Assembly (NCBI GenBank): GCA_016712045.1
Contig: JADJRV010000023.1
Span: 52,581 to 116,580 of the forward strand
Length of the DNA stretch: 64,000 bases
Source: Chloracidobacterium sp.
Lineage (GTDB): Bacteria > Acidobacteriota > Blastocatellia > Pyrinomonadales > Pyrinomonadaceae
Direction: 5' to 3'
Shown here in pieces: positions 46,754 through 56,997 of the stretch (position 1 is its first letter; each line of letters begins with the position of its first letter). The position numbers and the translations under genes were made by a program. The notes beneath the pieces are model-generated. The model saw only the letters and a list, made by a program, of their open reading frames with translations. It was not told where the DNA came from and ran no database searches.

Positions 46754-47074
46754 CTATGCTCTCGCTGTTTTGATCAGATTAAATACCGCCTCAAAATAGA
46801 GCCCGGTGTCGTCCCTTTTTACCGGCACAAGAAATAGATCCATTTCGGCAAGTTTCTCATGTTTCAAACGGTAAATTCCTTGTTGATCACCGACAACTGT
46901 ATCGGCACGGAAAAGAAGTGTGAAATTTTCCTGAAAGTCGTTAGAAACGATCTCTTCAACTCTGACAAGGCGCGTCTCAAAATCATTGCCTTCACCATTA
47001 GTTGCGGTAAAAATAGAGTTATTTACCGCCAAGAACTCGCTTTTTGATGGAAGTTGTATGGCAATTTCACTCAT
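46754..47074 (-). CDS. DUF6916-like protein without signal
   Basis: About 107 residues from the ATG at 47074 (MSEIAIQLPSKSEFLAV); the frame stays open to an ATG at 47164 but the upstream part does not look like protein. It aligns with the Tat-signal neighbour by pattern: ENFTLLFRADTVV, QGIYRLKHEKLAEMDLFLVP and a YFEAVFNLI ending. It lies 22 bases upstream of that gene. A 109-base gap separates it from the GNAT gene before it and may hold an internal promoter (a TTGTTT/TATTAT-like pair near 47115-47145, weak). Confidence 0.65.
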   Translation of the reverse strand: MSEIAIQLPSKSEFLAVNNSIFTATNGEGNDFETRLVRVEEIVSNDFQENFTLLFRADTVVGDQQGIYRLKHEKLAEMDLFLVPVKRDDTGLYFEAVFNLIKTARA

Positions 47075-47183
47075 ATAAACTGCACCACTAACGAGCCCAA
47101 GATCTGCCATTGCTTTTTGGCTAGCAACCGAATGCCTACATAATAGCAGACTTTTTACGATCAAAACAAAAAATCTCTATGTT

Positions 47184-47702
47184 CTAAATATTTTTTGACA
47201 GACCGTCAGGTTTCCACTCAAACCTCAGATCGACGCCTTCGTCGGGAACTACTTTGAAACCCAATTCACCAAACAGTTTCTGGGACGGATTGAAAGGTTC
47301 TATGTAAATACTTACATATCTGTTCGTTTCGTTTGCTTCTTTCTGTAAGCTCATGACAAGCTTGGTGCAGATGCCTTTTCCCCGATACTCGTGGATGACA
47401 GCTATGTCGAGAATCGAGATCTCTCGGTCTCCGCGGTCGACATAGATACGGCCCGCCGGTTCGCCGTCATACAAAATGATCTCGTGAGCAGCATCGGGAT
47501 ATCTGATGCGATATGTATAGGTTTGGGCATCAAGTTGGTGCTCAACAAACGCACGCGTTTGAGAATCATCCCACGAGGTCAGCGAGAGTTCGATCTCACG
47601 GGAGATCTGATATACCTGTAGCAGGAATTCGCGATCATTATCATTGACCGGCCGCAGCCCGACTGGCAGATCGCCAACTGGATGATCACTTGCAACTGTC
47701 AT
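47184..47702 (-). CDS. GNAT-family N-acetyltransferase 2
   Basis: A 172-residue GNAT protein. The acetyl-CoA binding motif A is IAVIHEYRGKGICTKLVMSL (about residues 108-127), with R/Q-x-x-G-x-G/A represented by YRGKGI. A preceding strand is GRIYVDRGDREISILD, and the C-terminal LFGELGFKVVPD forms the last strand. Substrate unknown. It starts three bases after its paralogue, so the two are translationally close. Their position ahead of the DUF6916-like and tail-collar genes suggests that they acetylate a product of this cluster, which is inference only. Confidence 0.88.
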   Translation of the reverse strand: MTVASDHPVGDLPVGLRPVNDNDREFLLQVYQISREIELSLTSWDDSQTRAFVEHQLDAQTYTYRIRYPDAAHEIILYDGEPAGRIYVDRGDREISILDIAVIHEYRGKGICTKLVMSLQKEANETNRYVSIYIEPFNPSQKLFGELGFKVVPDEGVDLRFEWKPDGLSKNI

Positions 47703-47705
47703 GAT

Positions 47706-48182
47706 TTAGGTCCCGGCCTTCCATTCCATCTCGTCAGCATGCTGCCCTTCGGCACTTACAACAAAGTTGAGTTTTTCGTAAAGACGCCGCGCCGCAACAT
47801 TGGTTTTGTCTACCTGAAGCACAAGTAACTTTGATTTTGCCGCCGCCTCGGACTGAAGTTGCCCGATCAGATAGGTCGCAATGCCCTTGCCGCGAAATTC
47901 CGGTAATACGGCAACATCCGTCAGGCAGATCCCGTTATCTGAACGGTCCACGATCAAACTGCCCGCGTCGTTACCGCCAAACACTATGATGCTATAGTCA
48001 GCATTCGGATATTGTATTTTATAAGCCTGCTGACGAACGCGAAACTGCATATCCAAAAATGCAGCCTGCTGAGCGGGATTCCACCCAAAAGCAGACACTT
48101 CATCCAATCGTGAACTAAAATACACATCCCGCAAAAACTTTTCATCGGCAGGGGCGGCCTGACGAACAACTATCTCGCTCAT
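47706..48182 (-). CDS. GNAT-family N-acetyltransferase 1
   Basis: A 158-residue GNAT protein from the ATG at 48182 (MSEIVVRQAAPADEKFL). The frame is open further upstream into the 3' end of gene E, but that part is the shadow of E and its terminator. Motif A is VAVLPEFRGKGIATYLIGQL, and AARRLYEKLNFVVSAEG is the usual C-terminal strand-helix. It resembles its neighbour across its length (both have a Y..RxQYPxADY-type segment), pointing to a tandem duplication. It is the first gene of the tail-collar cluster. No confident promoter is seen in the 80 bases before it. Confidence 0.88.
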   Translation of the reverse strand: MSEIVVRQAAPADEKFLRDVYFSSRLDEVSAFGWNPAQQAAFLDMQFRVRQQAYKIQYPNADYSIIVFGGNDAGSLIVDRSDNGICLTDVAVLPEFRGKGIATYLIGQLQSEAAAKSKLLVLQVDKTNVAARRLYEKLNFVVSAEGQHADEMEWKAGT

Positions 48183-48262
48183 ACTATTACGAGTAACGAT
48201 TGTTGGCCTACGCGTCAAGTCGCGCCAGGATTTTTGTAACAGATCGGGGATTCGTGTCACAT

Positions 48263-48291
48263 AAAAAGGGTGACGACATTTGTCGCCACCC
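48263..48291 (-). terminator. Intrinsic terminator of gene E
   Basis: Arms 48268-48278 and 48281-48291 (GGGTGACGACA with TGTCGCCACCC) form an 11-base stem followed on the minus strand by TTTTTAT. It lies 25 bases after the E stop. Confidence 0.88.
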
Positions 48292-48316
48292 GTGATTAGC
48301 AAGACTAAAACGAACA

Positions 48317-51300
48317 CTATTGCTCGCGGATCGTCGTCGGTGTGCTGACGAAATCAGCATCCGTGACGTTGTCGTTGAGCGTGATGACACGGCTCGGTGC
48401 TTCGAAGAAGAACCGTCGTGCACTCACGGTAACGACATAGGTCTCGCCTGCTGTCAGTCCGGAATCGTGTAGCGGCCGTTGACACCCGTGGTGACAGTGA
48501 TCGGATTAACAAGCGAATTGCCCGTGACCGTCACAACTGCACCGCGGATACCGCGTCCACCAGCCGTCAACACACGTCCGCCGATCGATACATCAGCCGC
48601 CGTCGGAGCCAGGAACTCGAGTCCCCATCCGCCGGCGATACGTCCGACTGCAAAGTTTGCAGTGTCGTCGCCGATCGGCCTCAACTGGCCCGCGTCGTCG
48701 CGGACATAGAGGCTCCATGTGCCGTTCGGGTTGGTCAAGCCAAAGCCCGTGCCGCCCGAACCAAACATGGTCTGTGCGAGCGTATTAGGCGTCGAACAGT
48801 TTGGCGTGACATACGGACCTGCCGGAGCGGTCGGAGCGAAAACACTATTGTTTTCACAAACCGTCGGCAGGAACTGTCCTGTCGTCCAAGCACCCGAATC
48901 AAGCAGATGGCCACCCGCAAAGTCGCTAAACGTCAGCGTCACAGGTGTAGCCGGATCGATCGGGAACGGTCCGCCGGTGTCCGCAACGAGCAGATATTTC
49001 TGTCCGAGCGGGCCAACCAGCAGCACGTCCATATTGTCCGGATTAGCATGCGATACGTCGTACAAGGTCACACGCATCGTACCGACGATATTCGGTGCTC
49101 CAGCCACAACGATCTGTGACGGATACGGATTTGCGACCGTTGCAAAGAACATATTGATCGGATCATGCGGTATCGCCTGTAAGAACTGCGACGCCGTGTC
49201 GTTGATGCTTAGCACCGCCGATGTCTGAGCACCTGCTGACGCTCCCGAAACAACACTCATTGACAAGCTAGCCGTCTCATCAGGTATCTCGACGATGGTG
49301 TCGCCGGTACAGATCTGGACCGTTGCAAACGCCTCAGTGTCACCCGAGTTGAATACAACGCTCTGATTTGTGATCGTACCGTAATCGACGCCCGCCGTAC
49401 CGCACGTGCCGCCCGTTCCCGGGTTACCGCCGCCGACTGTTGTCGAAACCTGAACCGTCGAGACGATCGAGGTATTGCCCGTTCGGACAAGCCTGATCTG
49501 AGCCGTCTGCGATTCGTCTTCTCTGTACGTTGCTGAGGCAAATTCGACAAATGCCGGCGTCGTACATGTGATAGTGACGTTAGTAACGTTTGCGTTCGTG
49601 ATCGTTCCCGAACCGTTTGTCACCGCACAGCTCTGGATCGGTCCCGTCGGCTGTGTCAGCACCGTCACAGCATAGTTTGCTCCGCTCGCGACCGGTGTCG
49701 AGAACGTGAACGCTCCGTCCGCAGCGATCGGAGTGTTATTACCGCCGTTGTTCTGAATGACAAATCCCGTGCCCGTCAGTCCGCTAACTGTACCGCCAAC
49801 CGTATAAGTGTTGGTTGTACAAGTCACCGAAACATTTGTGATATTGGCGTTTGTCACCGTACCCGAACCGTTTGTAACGGTACACGTCTGTGTTGGAATT
49901 CCCGGCTGTGTCGATACCGTCACAGCATACGTAGCACCGCTCGCGATAGGTGTCGCGAACGTAAATGCTCCATCCGCAGCGATCGGTGTACTGGTACCGC
50001 CATTGTTTTGGATAACAAGCCCCGAGCCCAAAAGCCCGGTAACGTTACCGCCAATGGTGTAGGTGTTAGTCACACAGGTCACTGTTACGTTAGTTACGTT
50101 TGCCGCACCGACCGTTCCCGAACCATTGGTCACGGTACAGGTCTGAGCCAATTCCGGACTCGCCAGAGTCGGCTGTGTAGCCACCGTCACCGCATACGTC
50201 GCACCGCTCGCGACAGGTATCGAGAACGTAAATGCTCCGTCTGCAGCGATCGGCGTGTCATTGCCGCCGTTGTTACGCAAGACAAATCCCGTACCGTTCA
50301 ACCCGGTGACGTTACCGCCTATTGTGTAAGTGTTGGTCGTACACGCGATCGAAACGTCGGTGATGTTGGCATTCGTCACCGTACCCGATCCGTTTGTCAC
50401 TGTACACGTCTGTGTCGGACTTCCCGGCTGTGTCGATACCGTCACAGCATACGTAGCACCGCTCGCGATAGGTGTCGCGAACGTAAATGCTCCGTTCGCA
50501 GCGATAGGTGTACTGGTACCGCCATTGTTTTGGATAACAAGCCCCGAGCCCAAAAGCCCGGTAACGCTACCGCCAATGGTGTAGGTGTTAGTCACACAGG
50601 TCACTGTTACGTTAGTTACGTTTGCCGCCCCGATCGTACCCGTATCATTTGTGACCGTACACGTCTGTGACGGACTGGTCGGCTGCGTCAATACGGTAAC
50701 CGCATAGCCCGCTCCCGGAGCCAGTGCCGTCGTGAACGTAAACGCTCCGTTAGCACTGATCGCAAGATCGTTACCCGCATTGTTTTGCAGTACGAGTCCC
50801 GTGCCCGCAAGCCCCGTGACCGTACCGCCGACCGTGTAAGCAGACGCCTCGTCAGCTCCTATGTCATAAAGTCCGGCTAACGGACGCGTTTGATTATCTA
50901 TATCATCCGTTACCGTCGCGATGGTCGCTCCCTTGTTGAATTCAGGGGCACTCAACAAGATGTGTAGGTCGGTTGCACTCGTAAACGGAACTGCTCCAGT
51001 TGATCCGAGCGAGGCATTGTCATTAAGACCACCCGCTATCAACGTACTTGTGTACGAACGTAAGTTACTTGCCGGTGTGATCACCGTCGGATCAAACGTC
51101 GTAAAGAAATTTGTTCCGGCAGTAGTTCCCGCCTGTCCTGGGCCTGATCTCGCAACATCTGTTCCGTAATAGTACGAGTTGTTGTTCCACGTCAGGTTCA
51201 TAGCCGAAGTACCGCCCGTAGGCAAGTACACTGAAACATTGGCGATCGAAGTTGTGCCTCCGGTAATGTTGTTAGCAAAAATATTATTGCGAACATCTAT

Positions 51301-54300
51301 TCCCGTCGACGCCGTCGAAACGATACCAAAAGCCGCCGTCAACATACCCGAATTTGCTGTACCGGTCCGTAAACCGTAGAGATTTACCGAGTTGTTGTAG
51401 ATCTGATGTCCCGTTCCCGCTCCCACACGAATTCCAAAAATACCATTCGTTGTAGAGAACGTGACGCCGCCTGTCATATCGCCGGAAACATTGCTAACAA
51501 AGTTGTTCTTAACGACAATGTTATTTCCACCGCTAATGTCCATTCCGTACGCTGGCCAGCTACCGGTGCTCGTGTTAATTATCCCCTGCACATTGTTCTT
51601 CTGGATTGTCACGTCAGCAGTTGCTCCGGTAACCGAAATGCCACGCACGGGGTTCGTGCTGCCGTTCGTTGAGATATTAGAAACGCTGTTCCCAATAATA
51701 TTGTTATTGGTCGAGGCAACAGCCGATGTAACGTTGATGCCGATTGGGGCAGCCGCGCTTGTTCCTGAGTAGCCAAGCGCGGTTACTGTATTGCCCGAGA
51801 CCGTTGTATTTATAGCTCCGGTGGCAAGCCAAATACCCGTATCGGCTTCTGCCGTCACATTCTCAAAATTGCCCACGGTGTTGTTGCTGATCACATTAGG
51901 GGCAACCGTCGAAGTTCCCGCTGCTCCCTGAACGTAAAGTCCGACATTGCGAATGGCGTTGACTCCGGCCGCATCAGCATTATTTCCTGTGACCAACAGC
52001 CCGGTACCATTTCCTGCCGAGACCGTTGTATTAATAAACATACCAACAAATGCTTTTTCAAGACTGTTGTTTTGAATCGTTAAGTTGTTGAAATACCCGG
52101 CAACACTACCGGCTGTATCAAGAACAACGATCGCCGACGAAGTGTTAACACCATTTCTGATGATCGAGTTCTTAATGACAGTGTTAGTGATCGGTGTCGT
52201 ACCGATCGAACCGACCCTGATAACGCCCGTAGCTGTCGCACTCGTATTTTCAATGGTCAAGCTGCGATCCGTGCCATTAACGGCGGAAGAACCATCGATC
52301 GTCACGCGGCTCGCACCGTTGAGACGGATCATCGTAACACCAGCCGCAGGCCCGGATATGGTTCTAGGAACAACTGAGGTCGTATCAGGTTTGATCGTGA
52401 CCGTCCACGGCGAAGCAAATGCATTAAGAGCAACTGCTCCGTCCTCGTTCAACAGATCACCTGTGACATTGATAATGACATCGCCCGTAACGACGTTGTC
52501 GTTAAGATATTTAAAGATGCCCGCCGAATCATTTCTCGTAAGCGAGGTAAATGGCCCCGTACCAACATTGATCGTACCGCTGACCGCGGCCGAGATGTTG
52601 TAAGCATTTGGTGTCGGAGGCGTCGAGATCGTGTTCACGTTTGTTCCCACTGCTCCGGCCGGATTCGACCCGACATTACCTGCCGTATCCTGTGCAACCA
52701 CATAGTATTGAACCGTGTCACCGACGATTACCGATGCGCCGCCGACTAACGTGTAGTCGATCGTACAGTTGTAAGTTCCGTTCTGAGCTGTACCGCCCGA
52801 TGATACGCACTGTGTCGAAACATAGCTAACATCAGTCAATTTCTTAAAGTAAACACGCGGCAGGAATGACGCCGTCTGGTCAACACCTGTTGCGTCCGTT
52901 GCAGTAATGCCCAAGATGCGATTTACCGTACTCGTGGTATTTGTAAAAGCAGTGTAGGTAATTGCCGGAGGAGCAAGATCCACAGCCGTAAATGCTCCGG
53001 CATCGGCTCCGACATCGACCGGCGTCAAGCCCGAGCGTGTCTGACCGTCAAAATCATCCAAAACACCAACGTCAACACCTGTACCTTCGATCACAGTTGG
53101 GCTTGCAACATGAAGATCGACTGTTGAGGACGTTCCATTTGCTGCAACAAAGTTAATGTTCGCGAGTGATGCATATATACTGTTTGCGTCAACCGCAGAT
53201 GCTCCCTGCCAACCGGCCAACGAATAGCTCGTTCCTGCGGAACCGTTTCGCACCGTAGCCGCCGGATCAAAGCTAAAATAGACATTATTTGACATCGTCA
53301 GCCCCGTCGGACTTGGCAGAGTCAAAGCCGTACCGAATAACGCACCCGTGTTTGTTGCTGTTCCAGAAGCATTTTGACGATTGTTAACAAAAAGATTGTC
53401 GCGATAGGCTCTCGTTCCCGATGTCAGACTGCTAAAGAAAGCAGTTGTATTACTCGCTGAGACAACGCCAGTACCACCTATATAAACGCTGTTGTGATAG
53501 ATATTGTTGGTTCCGCCTGTTTCGCTGATACCGTTTATGGCTATTCCGTTCGTGATCGACGTTGGCGTACCGTCATCAAGGAAACCAAGGCGCACCATAT
53601 TATTTTGGAACGTGGCGTTACCTGCGGTGATACGGATACCTTCGAGGGCTGCCGTCGTCGTGGTCGACGGTGTGGAGATCGAATGGACGATATTTCTGCT
53701 TACAGTACTCGCAGCGGCTGTCGCCGGCGTCACAGGACCGGTATAAATAATACCAAATCCGACAACACCCGCAGCAGGAGCCGTCATACTGAGCGAACGG
53801 ATATTGTTCTGAGAAAGAAACTGGGTATTCGACGTTGTCGCAGTGGCGTTAATACCAACGACTGTCGAAGCGGTCGTCGTGGACGCCGTTGTAAGATTTC
53901 GGATCGTGTTCCCGCTGATATTATAACCGCCGCCGCTGATCGACATACCGATCATATTAAATGCACCTGTTCCGGTACTAGTAACATTGGCGACAGTATT
54001 ATTTAGGTAATTAGTAGTTGCTGTCCAAGCCACACTTGAAGGAATGCCAAAAAATGAAACAGCGGCCGATGACATCGAGATATTGTTTGCAAGCGTTGTG
54101 CTGCCGATAGTATTTCCCGAGATCGTCATTACACCACTAGAACCTGATGATCCCTGAACACCCAAACCCTGGACTTGCGCCACATGGGTCGATGGACATG
54201 TAATATTTGAAACTACATTATTTGCCACTACCGTCGTAGCCGCCGTACCAGTTCCTACAGATATACCGCGCCAAAGGGATGCCGCACCCGTAATGTTGAG

Positions 54301-56529
54301 GGTCCAGTTACTAACGATATTAGGAGTGATATCTCCGGCATTATAAGCACCGGTAACCATACCGAGTCCGGCTCCGCCGGTCGCTGTGCTTATTGATGTT
54401 AGGTTGAAATTACCGATCGTATTGCCTTGCAGGCTGGTTGATATCTGCGACCCGGTTGTTAATTGGGTTGCACGGATAACCCCGCCTCCTGTAAATGTTA
54501 AAGCACCGCCGCCGCCACTCGGAAGTGTGCCGCCTATAAAGTTTCCGGTGACATTGTGACCCCAACTTCCGGTAGCACTCGACATCCTGATACCGTTCCA
54601 AACTACGCTGGTGGTGGTTACATTCAATGGACCGTTCGTGTTGTAAATACTGTTACCGGACACGGTCCAATTTGTATTTCCAGATCCGAGCAGGAGTCCG
54701 TTGTGATCGCCCGTCGCACTAAAGAAATTGAAAATATTGTTATTCGAAACGGTATTTTTGTTATTCTCCAATCCAAGCGTTGTTGTTCCGGTTGACGAGA
54801 CGCCGTTTACCGGAGCAGTTGTACCATCACGCACATCATTATTTGTGATCGTGTTGTTATTGTTGCCTGTTACCGCAGTACTCGTACTAAAGTTTACAAC
54901 GCCCGCCGTTGTCGAGGTACTTACACCCCTGATCTGGAGAAATCTAAGTGTGTTGCTCGATGCACCATTAATAAACCGCACCGCCGAGCCGGACACGTTC
55001 GTGTTGGAGATCGTCATATCCTTGACGCCACCTGCTCCGCCGGGCTGACCATCGATCGTGACGTAGCTAGATCCGCCAAAGTCAAAGATGGCGGTCGCAT
55101 TTGTTCCAGATATCGAAAGCCCCGTCGCACCCGCCGCCGGCCTGACTGTAATAGTCGCCGAAGGGCTGCCGTTGACCGATGGAACTATCGGAAACGTCTC
55201 TACGGCGCTCAGATATGTTGCCTGCAATTCGAGGATGACATTACCCGCCAATCCATTGGTGGTCATGTCTGCAAAAGCCGCTGTTAGCGAAGCGTAATCG
55301 CCCGTCGGGCCAACCGATTTAGTACCGCTGACGGTACCGGTCGTCGTTGCCTGACTGCCGGACAGAGTCGTGCTGTTCGCACCCTCGGAAACCGCGATCA
55401 CACGCCACGAATAGGTTTGATTGTTGCCAAGATTGTTTTGGATCGATGTGACGGCGTTGGCAGCGGTCTGTGTGATAAACGTGTAATTGACTCCGTCTGT
55501 CGAACGATAGATCAAAAAGCCTGCTTCGTTGGACGAGTTATCCGTCCAGTTAAGGGTCTGACTGGTTCCCGTGACCGCCGTAAAATTTAATCCTGTCGGA
55601 GCTGTCGGTGCTACCGGAGTAAATGTGTACTTAGTGCCTGCCGCGATCGCACCGGTCTGTGTATCATTGGCCGCGGCGTACGACACCGTACCCGTCGCGG
55701 TTGTGACCGCTGCAAAATTTGTCGCCACGCCCGATTGGATACCGACACTGTAGCCGCCATTGGCGCTGTTGACCGCAAGTCCGCTGCCGTAAACATATTC
55801 GATCACGCCCGTCCCTTCATAAAGCCACGCCTGATATGTCGCTCCACCCGTGCTGCCGTTTGCAACACGCGGAACCTGCATATTCTGCCACTCGACAACC
55901 AGTTTGCGATTTGGAGCGGTTCCGACAGTCTTAAAATGAACTTTACCGTTAAAACCTATCCATAGATCATCCCAATAAGGAGCGAGTTGCGGCGAATTGG
56001 TCGTTGAACCCATGGAGTTCGAGAATGTAGTGCCAATCACAGTATTGCCAAGTCGCATCAAACCATTCGCATTGACCGAAAACTGATTTGCCCGGACGCC
56101 GTCAAACCAAAAATCAAACGGTATCATCGTCAACCCGGACGCATTATCGTCTAAATTGTTTCCAAGTATCGAAACTGTCCCACTGGACATGTCCTCAAGC
56201 GTCGCACCGGTTGCTGAGCTGAATGCATAAGTTCCCGAGGTTATCAGGTCATTTGATGAAGGAGTTGGGCCGTCAGCTACCGCCATTTCGATCTTATTAC
56301 CGTCAGCATCGTATTTTTGCTCGAAAGGCTCCTGATTCTCCGACCGATCCTCTAACGCCGGAGCAATCTTGGTCTTGTCAGGATTACTATCTTGCCGAGC
56401 AGCTTCCGCCGATGTGAAAAGGCTCGTTATCCAGCCGCTGCCAAAATTTGCCGAGATAGCAAGTGTGGACATTGCGACGATAGCGATAAGAACAACGATG
56501 AAACGAAACGATTTGGTGGCTTTGAACAT
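48317..56529 (-). CDS. Surface protein E: beta-helix/FnIII/P-domain giant with shared C-terminal module
   Basis: About 2,737 residues. One frame runs unbroken for 8 kb to 48454; a single shift near 48460 restores the last 45 residues (GETYVVTVSARRFFFEAPS ... TIREQ). The N-terminus has a signal peptide (FIVVLIAIVAMSTLAISA). Domains: nidogen-like segment (about 90-300, PYWDDLWIGFNGKVHF), fibronectin III (about 335-425, WTDNSSNEAGFLIYRSTDG), two long beta-helices (about 430-1250 and 1330-1880) with Asn/Thr-rich rungs, five tandem repeats of about 86 residues (about 1895-2323), Calx-beta (FASATYREDESQTAQIRLVR), a proprotein-convertase P-domain (RVTLYDVSHANPDNMDVLL), and the shared module. Probably a surface fibre or adhesin (inference). 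It shares its domain plan with protein B. Confidence 0.85.
49560..50845 (-). repeat. Five tandem repeats of about 257 bp in gene E
   Basis: Five in-frame units of about 86 residues: GGxVTGLxGxGxVxQNNGG, then PIAADGAFTFxTPxASGA, YAVTVxTQP and TCTVTNGSGTV. Units 2 and 4 are nearly identical at DNA level over about 180 bases (starts at 49921 and 50443 in the strand given), offset by two units. Confidence 0.88.
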
Positions 56530-56703
56530 AACTTAATATCCCTTTGTATGGGCGGACTCCTCTTGATATTAGTGGGCCATTGCGGCCTTTCAGCAGAACT
56601 TGCAGTCGTTGTGCGCTGGTGCCCGGTAAGGTAAAAGTGGCAAAAAGCGCAGACTGCGGCCAATGAAATTTGAAAAAACGAATTTTCTAAACGGTTTTGA
56701 TGA

Positions 56704-56731
56704 AGTATAGGCTCTTTTTTTTGAAAGTCAA
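56704..56731 (-). promoter_or_regulatory. Sigma70-like promoter of gene E
   Basis: Minus strand TTGACT (56726-56731), 16-bp spacer, TATACT (56704-56709). The leader is about 165 bases. The GAGCCTATA context around the -10 matches that of the gene B promoter. Confidence 0.65.
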
Positions 56732-56763
56732 CCCTTAAATAGTGACGAGGGGCGAGTAGAAAG

Positions 56764-56851
56764 AAGACAAGAGACTGGAGACAGGAGACGAGAGACAAGA
56801 GGTCCGCTCACCATTCACTAATCACCATTCACCAGTTACCATTTACGATTC
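56764..56851. repeat. Degenerate heptamer arrays between genes F and E
   Basis: Two arrays abut: GAGACNN units (GAGACTG, GAGACAG, GAGACGA, GAGACAA; 56771-56798), then ACCATTC-type units (ACCATTC, ACTAATC, ACCATTC, ACCAGTT, ACCATTT, ACGATTC; 56810-56851). Together with 56891-56938 (several GTGGTCCA-like copies and a GGTCCGGACC palindrome) they fill most of the 56732-56942 spacer, in which I see no gene. Confidence 0.6.
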
Positions 56852-56942
56852 GATATACCGCTTAAACGGTTAAGCAAATGCTTTAAAAAAGGTGGTCCAA
56901 AAGTGGTCCACCCTGGTCCACCTGGTCCGGACCGGACCAAAA

Positions 56943-56968
56943 CAAAAAGGCGGCCCCGAAGAGCCGCC
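56943..56968 (-). terminator. Intrinsic terminator of gene F
   Basis: GGCGGC (56949-56954) and GCCGCC (56963-56968) pair with an eight-base loop; on the minus strand TTTTTGTTTT follows. It is 29 bases past the F stop. Confidence 0.85.
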
Positions 56969-56997
56969 AGTCAAAGTTAGACTAAATATCGTCCGGA

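Noticed and set aside
48183..48317. N-terminal extension of GNAT 1 to 48317
   Set aside because: This part overlaps the terminator of gene E, has no family similarity, and MSEIVV at 48182 is a normal GNAT start.
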